Origin: Manduca sexta
Lineage: Eukaryota > Arthropoda > Insecta > Lepidoptera > Sphingidae
DNA: 64,000 bases
Direction of reading: 5' to 3'
Assembly: GCF_014839805.1 (NCBI RefSeq)
Contig: NC_051121.1
Location: forward strand, 2,525,116-2,589,115
The notes below the pieces were generated by a model. It was not told the DNA's origin and searched no databases. It saw only the letters and a program-made list of their open reading frames with translations. Position numbers and translations under genes: made by a program. Shown piece by piece: positions 25,192 to 36,600 of this stretch. Position 1 is the stretch's first letter. Every line of letters begins with the position of its first letter.

Positions 25192-27803
25192 TATAGTATG
25201 TACTAAATATAAAGTTAAACTGCCATCTTAATTTTGAGGTACGATATTATGATGTATGACAGTTGAAAGTACGGTTGTAAATTGTATATTTTTTAAAGCT
25301 TCACCCCTACCACTAAAAACATTAATTCACAAAACTTCATTCGCCAAATAGCAATATTGTCAATTCAATTTAGTCACACGACTGCAGGAGGGAAATTAAA
25401 AGTTGCCCGAGTCTTTTATCAGCCAAATTAGCTTTGTTCGCGCTCCCGGTCCGTTCTTTTTGTTCATAATAAAAAAAAAATCATAAGCTTCCCCCTACTG
25501 TTTATGAGCGATGTAATTAAATCTGTTTTAGTCAAAAAAACGTTTTACGGTTACCGGGGATGCCATAATAGAAACTGATGAGAAATACCGTAGGGTTGAT
25601 TCTGAGAAAAAAAACAGTCGCAACCAAAAGCTATTTTTTTTTATAGTAGAACGACGAGACGAGCGAGTCCCTGGTGTGTTAGTCAAAATAACGCCTAAAC
25701 TCACAACTACAAACCACCGCGTATCGCTTAACTTCTTACTCATTGATATCACGGATTGCAATATCTTTCGCAGGAGAAGTTATGACTGCACGGCGCATAC
25801 CGCTCTGTGTTCTTTTCCCGCCAAGCTGATGCTTGACAAAGTCGTGACGCATATCCAAACGGACACATAACAAACTGCATTAATAACAAGTCTATAAACT
25901 ACCATAATTATTAGCGACATTCGTATTTGGTTTGTTGGCCTAAAACAATCAGCCATAGTGCTCAATCAATCAGCTGTTCGTGAAACGCGTCCCGTAGAAT
26001 AAAGTTAATAGCTTTTCGATAAATAAAATCCTTTTGAGCGCAATAAAATCGTTTTTATTTTTCGTACCTTACTTTTTATACTCTGCTGAGCACTCTACTG
26101 ATGCTGTTTCGGTCGCAACTCGAGCATACTCCTATCGCTTTGCAGTTAGGATAAGTTAACTCGCTCCTTTTTTATTAGAAGAATAAATATCACTGATCGG
26201 CTCATTGATTTCGCATTTATGTTGAATTGCATTTTCTATTTTTTCGGTTCGTTTAAGCGTTTATTGAAGAGCAATTTTGGTAAAAGAAAATAATATGTTA
26301 ATTAGCATGATAGCCGGTTCGTTGATTCAGCGTGACGCTATATAGGAAGATACTTACTACCGTATTCACAAACAATACTATAAAGACTCACAGTTCCCTC
26401 GAATGCTTAGTGTCAGTAATTCCATAGTTTTCTTTGGCTTTGTTCAGCTTTGTAAATCTAACATCTAACTAGAGTAACGTCGTATGTCAATCAAACACAG
26501 CTTTTTTTTTAAATACACACTACTTACATTATTTTAAGTACGCTTAATCATATCAGTGATATTTTACTATTAAAATGGGACTCAAAAACAAATTGTTTGA
26601 TATAACGTTGTTGTTTCAGATAATATTTTCCAGACTATTTTCGTTCCAGCAACCAAAAAAAATACAAAACGAATCGCACACATTACTTCTCTTACTCCAG
26701 GAAAACGCTCATCCACTACACAGATTAAGAATAACTCGACCATTAAGCAAATAAAGCGGAAACTATTGCGCGGCCAAAATATACCGGGAAATTCCTTTAC
26801 GATCGTTCATCGTTAGTTTACCGCACCCTCGGTTTCCGGCAAGATTCACGTGTTGCTATAAAAAGGTCATTTTTCCCGGTTACTTACCGGTATGTTTACG
26901 AGTCATCTCGGTGGTATGTGGTATGTGGTGGTGATGGTACTTCTGTGTTACATCGATGATGTGGTTTTTAGATAGTATGTAATCAAAGTGAGGGTTTGTA
27001 AACTCATTCAGGAGTTACTCACTACTCAGGACTAAAACAAGCTCAACAAACCATGGATTAACAAATTGCACCTCTTCGTTAGGGAAATAAATAAATCGAA
27101 CTTTGACCCCTTCCTTATCTATTTACCAATTTTCATTATTACTGCTAAGGCCAAAATTCTCAACGCTCGATGAGCTTCATTGCTATATGAAAAATAAATG
27201 CATGATTCCCGACTTTAATAACTGCTAGATAGAGATGAAATAGTCTAGGACAATCACTTATCAAATCGCTGCCTACTCCTCCACAAATATAGGCATGAGC
27301 TTGAAGTTTATATGGAAAAGAGAAAACAACGCAGGGTTGTAAGGGGGAGCCTTCGCAAGACTGTAATTAAATCGCTTTCACTCAAGCCGCCATATCGCGA
27401 TTTGCAAGAGATTAACTTTTGCAAGAATATTTAGATGATTAAAACGCTTTATTTACTCGACTACGTGCGCCGCGCCTCCGCCTTGTTTAGACGAAGAAAT
27501 TTCATTAAAAACTTGTCATTGTACTTTGTGAACATAAATTTAATTGTGTTCTCTTGTAATTTTTTTGTATACCTAGAGGCAAACAAACAATGTAACATTT
27601 TATTTCATTAATTAAAAGAAATATGTTTTGTGGATCAGTTTAAAGCCGATTCCAAGAGACTATCTTAACCACTAATTAAGCATCAATGGTAAAAATACAC
27701 AAATCAAAATGAATCATGTATAAGGAGGTAAAACTTTATTATCGGTCTATTGTCGATGAAGATAGTTTATAGACATCGACTTCTAACCTACCGACATGCT
27801 TGC
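25192..27803. other. Intronic DNA, no gene seen
   Basis: No recognised exon or repeat. Contains poly-A/T tracts and a 'ggtatgtggtatgtggtggtg' low-complexity run near 26918. Confidence 0.45.
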
Positions 27804-27907
27804 AATTATTATTATTATTATATTTTAAGTTTTTAAACTTCTCCCATTTCTGGGGTATTTCACCAGAGCTGCGGGCTTTTGGCCAAACAACTTCGGCGGT
27901 TGATATG

Positions 27908-30409
27908 TTAATCTATTGATAGAAACTTTCTGACGATTCTGCACGTATTTAGTATGACTGCCTTCTGCATTAGCGTGAATGTGAGCGGATGAATGTTTAG
28001 GGTTTTCAGGCTAGTGTGCAGTGTTTTAGGGATTACGCCGGTGCTGGATATAACGATGGGGACTGTCTTCACAGATTGCACTCTCCATTGAGTTTTCAAT
28101 TCAATGGTCAGGTCTGCATATTTTGTGAGTTTATTAGTATGTGTGGCCGTGAGATTGTGTGTGTTGGGGATTGCGATGTCTATGAGGTAAACTGTCTTAC
28201 TATGTTTATCGTGTAGTGTGATATCAGGGCGGTTGTGATGTACGGTCTTGTCTGTAAGTATAGTTCTGTCCCAGTATAGTTTGTAGTCAGGTGATTCTAG
28301 GATAATTTGAGGTGTATATTTATAATATGCTGTTTTTTCTGTGATAAGTTTGTGCTTGTATGCGAGTGTCTGGTGTATGATTGCCGCTACCTGATCGTGT
28401 CTGTGCTTGTAGTCTGTCTGTGTGATGGAGGAGCATGCGCCTGTGATGTGTTGGATGGTTTCTGGGTGTTTATGACAGTGACGGCAATGATCACTACTTA
28501 GACTACTGTCTCGGATTATGTGTTTCCTATAGTTTTTAGTGTCTATAACCTGATCTTGAATGGCCTGCATGAATCCTTCTGTTTCAGGAAACAGCTCGCC
28601 ACGCTTTAACCATGCGTTTGACGCTATTTTGTCAACATTAGGGTTAGTTAAATCGTGACGATGACGGCCGTGCAGAGATTTTTGTGTCCAGATGTCAATC
28701 TTTTGTTGTTTGGTGGTTATAGGCATTTCTTTTGTGTGATCAGCGAGAAATAGTGGCGTGTATTTATCTACTTCACAGATAGCTTTGTGCAGTGTGGAAT
28801 GCAGTGAACGATTGTGGAAGAATGATCTGAGCGACATGATTTGTTTATTGTGTAAGTTTGTTATATCTATTAAACCCCTGCCACCTTCGCATTTAGGTAG
28901 GGTCAATCTCTGTATACAAGCTCTTGGGTGGTGTTTTCTATGTTTAGTCATTGTAGTGTTAATGATTCTTTGAAGGTTTTTTAAATCTGTTTGTGTCCAG
29001 CGTATTACACCAAACGAGTAAGTTAAAATAGGGACGGCAAAGGTGTTTATAGCTTTGATGGTGTTGCGAGCATTTAGGTGGGTGTGTAGTACTTTATGTA
29101 GTCTAGTCCTGAAATTTTGTTGCAGTAGCTGTTTAATGTTCTTGTGGTGGAGCTCCTGTGACTGATGATATCCTAGGTACTTATATCCTTCCACTGGGTC
29201 TACAGCATCTATTACCTCTTGATTTGCCAATTTGTAAGAGGCAGGTACTATTGTTCCTTTGTGGACTGATTGAATCTTGCATTTATCTACGCCAAATTCC
29301 ATGTGTATATCGTGTGAAAATGTTTGAACGATGTCAGCTAGGGTGTGTAGGTCCTTTAGAGTGTTACTGAAAAGCTTTATATCGTCCATGTACATGAGAT
29401 GAGAGAGTGAAATTTGATGTGTGTCATGTTTAATTTTGTATCCGAAATTATTTTTATTAAGCATATTAGATAATGGGTTAAGGGCTAGGCAGAACCAAAG
29501 GGGGCTTAAGGCGTCACCCTGGAATATGCCTCTTTTTATGGAGATGGATTCGGTTTCAGTAGTTTTGCCAGAATTACATATTTTTAGTTTAGTACTCCAG
29601 TTTAAAATTGTTTTTTCCAAAAAACTTATGATTACAGGGTTAATTTTATAGTGTTTTAAGATATATATTAGCCAAGTGTGTGGTACTGAGTCGAAAGCCT
29701 TCTTATAATCTATGTACATGGTGTGGATGTCTAGTTTTTGAATTACTGCTTGTTTTGAAACTACTGCGTCGATGGTGAGCTGTTCCTTACATCCCTGACT
29801 ATTTTTTCGACAACCCTTTTGTTCTTCTGCCAAGATTTGTTGTTCCTGTGTGTATTTGTAAATGGTTTCGCTTAAACAAGCTGTAATTATTTTATAAATG
29901 TTTTGGAGACAAGTGATTGGTCGATATTTGGCGGGGTTTTCAGTATCGGATAAATCTTTTGGTAGCATATATGTTACGCCTTGCGTGATGAAGGCCGGCA
30001 TTGTATAAGGTAAATTGATGAATGAATTTATGTGTTTTAGAAGTAGTGAGTGTACGGAAGTTAACTTTTTATACCAAAAATTGTGTATGTTATCAGATCC
30101 GGGAGCTTTCCAGTTATGGGTTTTTGATATTACAGCTTTTAAAAGATCTATGGGGATATTATCAAATTCCATTTCTGGGATATTCTTAAGTATTTCTTTA
30201 TCTTCCGTAATCCACGAGTTTTCTATGTGCTCAACTGGGTTCGACCAAATATTGGACCAAAAGGCGTGTAAAGTTTCTGGAGTTGGCAAAGGTGAATTAT
30301 TTTCTGGCGAGCTATTAGGCGATGTGAGATTTCTATAGAATAATTTTTCATTGTTACCAAATTGCTTATTTTGTACTTTCCTGAGTGTAGTCTCCTTATA
30401 TCTGCGCAA
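27908..30409 (-). CDS. Dong-like reverse transcriptase / restriction-like endonuclease
   Basis: 833 codons counted from a TTG; the frame is open further upstream, overlapping the N-terminal frame, and reads AKLNALASRL just before it. Motifs by residue: WKAPGSDNIHNFWYKKL (about 100-116), motif A DYKKAFDSVP (234-243), FQGDALSPL (296-304), YMDD (340-343), a CCHC finger C642-C645-H654-C659, then the endonuclease with RPD (727-729), D744 in VYLIDIAIP and E770/K772 in TIELKTQW. This is a full-length catalytic half with every key residue I can check. Known role in the family: nick the target and prime cDNA synthesis from the nick. It lacks its own ATG, so it probably belongs to one long protein with the upstream frame. 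Confidence 0.9.
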   Translation of the reverse strand: MRRYKETTLRKVQNKQFGNNEKLFYRNLTSPNSSPENNSPLPTPETLHAFWSNIWSNPVEHIENSWITEDKEILKNIPEMEFDNIPIDLLKAVISKTHNWKAPGSDNIHNFWYKKLTSVHSLLLKHINSFINLPYTMPAFITQGVTYMLPKDLSDTENPAKYRPITCLQNIYKIITACLSETIYKYTQEQQILAEEQKGCRKNSQGCKEQLTIDAVVSKQAVIQKLDIHTMYIDYKKAFDSVPHTWLIYILKHYKINPVIISFLEKTILNWSTKLKICNSGKTTETESISIKRGIFQGDALSPLWFCLALNPLSNMLNKNNFGYKIKHDTHQISLSHLMYMDDIKLFSNTLKDLHTLADIVQTFSHDIHMEFGVDKCKIQSVHKGTIVPASYKLANQEVIDAVDPVEGYKYLGYHQSQELHHKNIKQLLQQNFRTRLHKVLHTHLNARNTIKAINTFAVPILTYSFGVIRWTQTDLKNLQRIINTTMTKHRKHHPRACIQRLTLPKCEGGRGLIDITNLHNKQIMSLRSFFHNRSLHSTLHKAICEVDKYTPLFLADHTKEMPITTKQQKIDIWTQKSLHGRHRHDLTNPNVDKIASNAWLKRGELFPETEGFMQAIQDQVIDTKNYRKHIIRDSSLSSDHCRHCHKHPETIQHITGACSSITQTDYKHRHDQVAAIIHQTLAYKHKLITEKTAYYKYTPQIILESPDYKLYWDRTILTDKTVHHNRPDITLHDKHSKTVYLIDIAIPNTHNLTATHTNKLTKYADLTIELKTQWRVQSVKTVPIVISSTGVIPKTLHTSLKTLNIHPLTFTLMQKAVILNTCRIVRKFLSID

Positions 30410-30426
30410 CCGACTTGCGAGAGCGT

Positions 30427-31890
30427 TTAATTTTGCTTGAGAGTATCTAAGTAGTGGCTAAGGTCATTGTTTAGTGTCTCGTGTTGTGAATGGATTTTAT
30501 ACTGTTCTTTTATTTTATTTATATGCTTTTGCAAAGCTGTCGATCGGACGCCCCTTATATATTCTGTCAGACGCCCTATATTTGCTCTTAATTCGCTTAT
30601 TCTGCCTTCTAGCCGTTTTTGCCACCTGGGTTTTCTTTCTAAGTTACTGTTTAGATTGCATGTTTCTAGGATTTTAACGCCATTAAATTTTGTAGCAGTA
30701 TAAGCTGCGCAGTATATGATTGCATGAGTCGTTTTAAAATCAGTGTCAATAGTTACTATTTTTGTAAGTATATCAGTATTGAGGTAGTTGATTATAGATG
30801 CTAGTCTCTTTGAAGGTTTTAACTTTGGAAGGTAGGGTCGATTTGTAGGGTGTGTGTCTTTGAAAGTATGAAATGTTTCCCAGAACATTTCTTCTAATTG
30901 TTGTTGTAATTCTATTGATAGACTTGGTTGATCATTGCTATTTGTTGTTTGTCTTGGAGATAAGTTTATCTGTATGGTTATTGTTTCTATAGGGTCTGTA
31001 GAGATTACTGATGTGTCTTGTGCAAGCTGGTCTTCGAGAGCGCATGCGGTGTCAGAGATTAGTTCGTTTTGAACTTCTTGTCGAATTCTATTTAGTTGAT
31101 CAGTTGATAGTAGTCGGTTATTTACAATAGACCTACGCTGATCAGCAATCCTTTGTGCAGAGAGGTGGGAAATTGAAGGGCATTTACTAACGATATCTTG
31201 GTGTAAGAGGGGTCTGTATGTAGTTAGGTCAGTTTCGAGCTTTGTTAATCTATAGTAACTACGCATTATAGTTTCATTTAACTCGTTGGTCCATCTTATT
31301 CTATTGGATTGTGTGTGCTGTATGTCTGTGTTTGTGTTTAATGATAAGTGTTGGTTTTTAGACAGTAAATTTCTAACTTCTTCTTTGATATTTCTAATTT
31401 CCTCTTTAGTCAAAAAGTTTCGTTGAACTATAGCACGGCGTTGATCTCCTACCCGTTGTTTTCCTACTTCCATATTAGGGAATTGTGCATTAAAACGTGC
31501 GTGTAATGGTGTGAGGTAAGTTTTAGTGTTTGTTTCTAGATCAGTGAGGATGAAATAGTGGCGCATTATGAAAATGTTCATTTCTTTAGTCCATTTTTTG
31601 TGCGTGCGCCTTTCGTCATTGGCGGGTGCAGTAACATTGGCTGGAGTAGCCTCCTGCACAACATCCAAATCGGATTGAAGTAATGATGAGGATGAGGGTG
31701 ATGAATTTGATGAATGAGACTCTTCAATTCTATCAAGATACGAGGGTGGTGATGAAGGGATGGATGAAAATAATGAAGTTGGTGAGGAACATGACGATGA
31801 TGGTGGGTCATGTTGGACTGCAACAGTTTGAAACCGGGCAGATTGGTGCGATACGGTGCCCTCCCCCAGAATACGCAGGGCAGCCCGGGC
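30427..31890 (-). CDS. Dong-like N-terminal region with two Myb-like repeats
   Basis: Open from just after an in-frame TAA (31891-31893) to the stop at 30427-30429, 487 codons, but with no in-frame ATG in the first 95 or so codons; the first clear Met is in KEMNIF. The N-terminal part includes GEGTVSHQSARFQTVAVQ and a Ser/Pro-rich stretch. Two similar segments of about 80 residues follow (31363-31596 and 31060-31296), each W-T-x-E ... IMR-Y ... LT-LET ... LH ... QR-DQRR-IV, which look like Myb-type DNA-binding domains. The C-terminal part (RKPRWQKRLEGRISELRANI) leads into the reverse transcriptase. The frame ends in LDTLKQN-stop where the reverse transcriptase frame begins to read QAKLNALAS; one missing A in the A4 run at 30431-30434 would explain the split. 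Confidence 0.8.
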   Translation of the reverse strand, partial: ARAALRILGEGTVSHQSARFQTVAVQHDPPSSSCSSPTSLFSSIPSSPPSYLDRIEESHSSNSSPSSSSLLQSDLDVVQEATPANVTAPANDERRTHKKWTKEMNIFIMRHYFILTDLETNTKTYLTPLHARFNAQFPNMEVGKQRVGDQRRAIVQRNFLTKEEIRNIKEEVRNLLSKNQHLSLNTNTDIQHTQSNRIRWTNELNETIMRSYYRLTKLETDLTTYRPLLHQDIVSKCPSISHLSAQRIADQRRSIVNNRLLSTDQLNRIRQEVQNELISDTACALEDQLAQDTSVISTDPIETITIQINLSPRQTTNSNDQPSLSIELQQQLEEMFWETFHTFKDTHPTNRPYLPKLKPSKRLASIINYLNTDILTKIVTIDTDFKTTHAIIYCAAYTATKFNGVKILETCNLNSNLERKPRWQKRLEGRISELRANIGRLTEYIRGVRSTALQKHINKIKEQYKIHSQHETLNNDLSHYLDTLKQN

Positions 31891-31893
31891 TTA

Positions 31894-32099
31894 AAGGCCC
31901 GGGGCGGGATTCTCCATCGCGGTTAGCTCCGGTACCCGCCTGGGGTATTGTCCTGTTTCTTAGACGCATCGCATGTATATTGTTTTAATACTAGTGCTTC
32001 GTTAGTCATTGGTAAGTATATAGCTAAAAACTGCCAATGTCCGCCCCCCGCGTGGCATCAGATGTTCGTGCCGGACGTGAAGTTAGATTTGTGAGGGGC
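31894..32099 (-). other. GC-rich 5' region of the Dong-like element
   Basis: About 200 bp much richer in GC than the surroundings ('cccgggctt', 'ggcccgggg', 'ggtacccgcctggg'), lying between the open frame and the TAA repeat. Its position suggests the 5' UTR, which in non-LTR elements often holds an internal promoter; I cannot identify promoter motifs with confidence. Inference from position. Confidence 0.6.
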
Positions 32100-32119
32100 T
32101 TATTATTATTATTATTATT

Positions 32120-33617
32120 GGACGATAACAATAAGCAATTGTCGCATAGAGAGAAAATTTCTGCAGTAGGACCACGATTAGTTTCTTTTTCTTTTTTCGC
32201 TACAGTATTTTACTTTATGTTGCTGCAGACTTGGCCTTGGCTCGTCCACAACCTGCAACCCGGCCTATATAAGCCGAGATTCAGTAATTATACAAAAAAA
32301 TAATAACTGTTACACTTTTGGTTCCCCTTTAACTGGGCATAAACAAAGTTATACGTCGCTAGCATTTATTTATCGCCTCATTTGTAATACACTTGCAAAA
32401 TGAACAGCCTTTATTGTTAAAGATGAAAGAGGTTGTTGTCAACTTTGGTCATAATGTACCAATATATTCCCATTGATCCTTTCACATCTGTAACTCGCCC
32501 GTGAGGGGTTAAATCTTAAGGGTCCGATAAGCCCGTGCGAATTATCGTCTACCTTTGTACACGTTCTTAGTAGTCATTTTTATGGCTACATTTTCTTTGA
32601 ACTGTGTGTGCAAAAAGGTTTTTCGTGTTAGTTTTAAAACTGGCTAATAACCTCTGAGGTAAAAATGTGCGAGAACAACTCTGAATCCTCAAACCCCGCT
32701 TTATGTAGGCCGTATACACTTATCATTATATTTTCCAAATTCTGTTTAATCTGGGTAGACCATTGCCTTTTTTAGATCGATGCATCCAATTACTGTGGGC
32801 GTCACAAGATCTCCATAATTCACTACCATTATTTAACAACTTGAATTATCACGTACACCATTAAATCAATTAAATCACACACACTACTACATCTCAAACC
32901 AATTTGGCGCATCGTCGAAATATATTTGGCGCGGGGTCTGCCGCACCAGTCTCGTGACCTCCCCTCTGCGGGTTAATAATGAAGGACTCATAATGTTTGT
33001 CACGAAGGGCCGTCTCTTGAAAGCACTCGGCGCGACCGCCGGCCCTTGTGTTTGTGATTCGGGTCGAAATATGACAGTTCCAGTGGAGCGCCATTAAATA
33101 ATAATAATTTAATTATCACCGAGTTGTTTGAGAGGCGACGTGTGCGACGTTTGTGTTGGGGAGTTCATTTAAAAATTTATCGTGTTTACATGGAGACTTG
33201 TTTGTGCAAAATGACTTTTCGGTATGAAGAAACTTTATTATTAATCCCGGAACTATGATGCTGATCGTTAGTTTTATAAGGTTTTATCTGTAGACAGAAT
33301 AATAAATAAGTCCATTCTTAATTAATTTGGAAAATAACATAAACAACCACCGCCGCGATATAAATTCTCAAAGCGCCATTAAAATGTAACGATTTGTACC
33401 AAGGCAACATAGATGAAGTAAAATCACATGTCACGCGGGCCAGTGCGGACAATGGTGTTAAATCGCGCCCCTAGAATCAATCGCAGCCCGTGACTCCGAG
33501 ACGTGTTACTAGGCACGTGCCCCGCCCGCACGCCCCTCACCTCGCCGAACTGCAATTTGTCGCAATTTACAAGCACGGTTCGGCAAATATGTTACCCTAG
33601 TAGGTGACATTCGGAAT
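32120..33617. other. Intronic DNA, no gene seen
   Basis: No recognised exon. A TATATAAG box at about 32266 is followed about 15 bp later by an ATTCAGT initiator-like word; the spacing is too short for a classical promoter. At 33530-33600 there is a CpG-rich block with a donor-like GAG|GTGAGG on the minus strand, but its upstream frame matches nothing I know. Confidence 0.4.
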
Positions 33618-36600
33618 ATATCGACGCTAGAAAGCATAAACGCTGTAACCCTGAAAGTATGAACTTTACACCAGAGCCAAAAAACTTTTGAAATTTTAGA
33701 AAAAAAATCATAACTCGTGAACCGTTACACCTACAAGCTTGCGGTTTTTAGCAAAGTTGTGCAGTTTGTGCTCAGCTATAATATGGTCATTAGCTATTCC
33801 ATCTAAAGTTCCCTGGACAAGATTTAATATGGGTTACAGCAAATAGAACTTTTTTTTGAGACCTTGAAAACGCTGTAACCATATTAAACAAAGTATGAAA
33901 GATTCATTTTGTCACGTTTTTTGGGAAAGCATAAACGTTATAATTAGCATACTCTCTATTTTAAAATGCTGTAAGCAATGGAATAGACTATACTTAAACG
34001 TCAATAAAATGCTGTAACTATGGTAGAAGTTGAAATAAAAGGACTTTTAAAAAGTTAAAAACTAATATTTTTATTAGGAACCCTCTTTTTGACTACAAAA
34101 TTATTATATTAAATTAACTTTTATCACTCTACTGTATATTCCTTTGTAGAAATCTCTCTTACATACATTAAATGGTAAGCAATAAAAACAATCTAAAAAT
34201 ATAAAAATGAGTAATCCTTTACTTTTATGATTCAACCTCTCACTGATTTTTAACTCTACTATATTATAGACTTTTTCTTTCTCATTAAAATTTAATAACA
34301 TTGAACAGCGTTCTCGGAATCAGCTTCTTTTGCTTTGGAATCTTCGAAGAAATAACTTAAAAATGAAATTCTTAAAAAAATCATAATCGAATCATAACAA
34401 CTAGCTTTAAAAGCTATTTAAGAAATATTAATAATTAAATAAAACAAATAATATAAATACAATTTATAAAAAATGAAACAAATACAATAAATAAATAGGT
34501 AATAATAATTGTTTTCTTCAACTAAATATTATAGACAAAATTAACTTTGGTCAATATTTCCTTATCATAGTACGTTCGATTGTTGAGGATCTTTAGTTTC
34601 TTCAGAAACATTATTGTTATTATTAGGTATTGACGATGGGTATGGAGCTGGTGTCGTAAAACAAAACACGGTACCTTTTTGGTTCCAACGTTTTCTTTCT
34701 GGAAATTTCGACCTTCAGAATAAGCCCCATGGACGGCTGGAAACGAAAGTGAATACTGAGGAATTAAAAGTTATTATGGAAGCGGATCCATCGCAAACCA
34801 CTTTAGAGTTAGCTGCAGGGTTCGGTGTGAGCGATAAAAGTAGTTTAATCCTTTTGAAGCAAAGCAGGAAAGCAAAATAGCTTGAAAGGTACCTCATAGA
34901 TTGAGTGAATCAAACCAGCAAAATCGCGTCGAATGCTGAGTTACATTGCTCAACCGACACAATAATTATAGGATTTGTAATCGAATGATTACTTGTAATG
35001 AAAAGTTCTTCACAACGGCTGGATCCTAGAGAACCATCCAAATCCTGCCCCAAGGGAAAATTGATTCAAACCGCGATAGAATCCGGAAAATTAGTTTAAT
35101 TTCAATGTCTAACATTCGCGTAAACATAAGAAATCATTATGATTCAAAAAAGATTACTTGTGAGTGTTTGGTGGACTAGTACCGGTGTCGTTCAATAACG
35201 CTTTCTAAAATCTGGCCAAACGATTATGGCAGATATCTATTATCAGCAACTGCAAACCATGATGGGCAAACTAGCTGCCAAACGGAGGCTGGTCAATCGC
35301 TGTAGGCCACTGCTGCTTCAGGACAAGGCTAGACCACACACTGCACAACAGACAGCCACTAAACTAGAGGAGTTGCAATTGAAATGTCTGCGACATCCGC
35401 CGTACTCTCCCCGGACCTTGTTCCAACAATTACCATTTTTTCAGTAAATTCGATAACTTTTACAAGGAAAAAAATTCGACTCCGATGTGGCATTCCAAAC
35501 CACCTCCAGAAAGTTTATTGATTCTCGCCCCCATGTTTTTTTAGTAAAGATATCAATGAGCTCCCTACAAATAGTAAAAATGCATAGATAACAATAGCGC
35601 ATACTTTGATTAATTAATTATATTTAAAAAAAAAATCCAGTATGTACTTTTCCCATACAAAATGCCAATTTCTCATGTCAAAACCTAGTATTAAGAATTT
35701 CTATCAATTTTCCGTTTATTTCTTTATAGATTTTTTCACTGAGAATCGTTATTTTTTTATTATTACAATTTTCAGTTCCATCTGTCATAACATCATTATT
35801 TGAGATGGACTTACACTCTAGTATTAAATATTTTCGCTATATACGACGTTCAAATGACATCTGAAATCAAATTACTAAATATATTATTTAATTAAGTAAT
35901 TTTAACATTTATTCTTAAAATGAAAAAAAAAATCTCAGGACGTTTTTATTATAACTCACAGACTTATTTTATCTACTGCTTTTGCTTATCCAAATTACAA
36001 AATTTTAGTCAATGTCAATTAAGAGATATTCAAGATCTCAAGAAATGCTTCAAAATTGTATTACTAAAATTAATATTGCTCCTACATTTTACATAACGAT
36101 AGTAGTTACGTTATAATTTACCTATTACAGTAAATCATAATTAAAGGAAACATTGGACAATGGTTGATTAGTGTATAATCAATAAAAAAAATAAATAATG
36201 TAATTAAAAACTTATCGTTAAAAAAGTGCCCAATTGGTGGAAAGCTCCAACTTACAGCAAACACAACACTGCACGACACGAAGCGACTAAGACGTTTCGT
36301 CGGCTGCAAAAAGGTGCCACGCGACTGTATTAACGCAGTAATTCAAAGATTTTCAAACGATCGATACGGTACGGATCGTATTTTCAAACGATGTAAAAGG
36401 ATTTAAATTAGTAATCTCCTCATGTCACATAACATGTAAACGTTGTAACCTTTAGAGTGTATATTATTTACATACCCCATAAACGCTGTAACCTAAGTGT
36501 GTCTAAAAATGTTTTCCCGTATTAACGTAGTAACCATGGTCACACTTTAGATTACGACCGACCAAATGGTGTAAGTACCTTTACTACAAAAATCACTAGT

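Larger units (their letters stand above)
27804..32119 (-). mobile_element. R4/Dong-like non-LTR retrotransposon in TAA repeats
   Basis: About 4.3 kb on the minus strand. Both ends lie in ATT/TAA trinucleotide runs on the plus strand (27804-27821 and 32100-32119), matching the known habit of Dong elements of inserting into TAA repeats. It carries a GC-rich 5' region (about 31890-32099), an N-terminal region with two Myb-like repeats, a reverse transcriptase with YMDD, a CCHC finger and a restriction-like endonuclease, then a short (about 86 nt) 3' UTR. The restriction-like endonuclease placed after the reverse transcriptase is typical of R2/R4/NeSL-type LINEs; I favour R4/Dong from the target. 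Only one break is seen in the coding region. Confidence 0.88.

Noticed and set aside
28016..30338. Plus-strand frames opposite the reverse transcriptase
   Set aside because: Antisense shadows of the minus-strand coding region.
27908..31890. Retrovirus or virus-derived origin
   Set aside because: No gag, protease, integrase, envelope or LTR; the endonuclease and finger arrangement is that of a non-LTR retrotransposon.
32255..32300. TATA box plus initiator promoter
   Set aside because: Spacing of about 15 bp is too short for a classical TATA-initiator pair and no gene follows.
33480..33600. Candidate minus-strand exon ending GAG|GTGAGG
   Set aside because: No frame upstream of the donor matches a protein I know, and no acceptor was identified.
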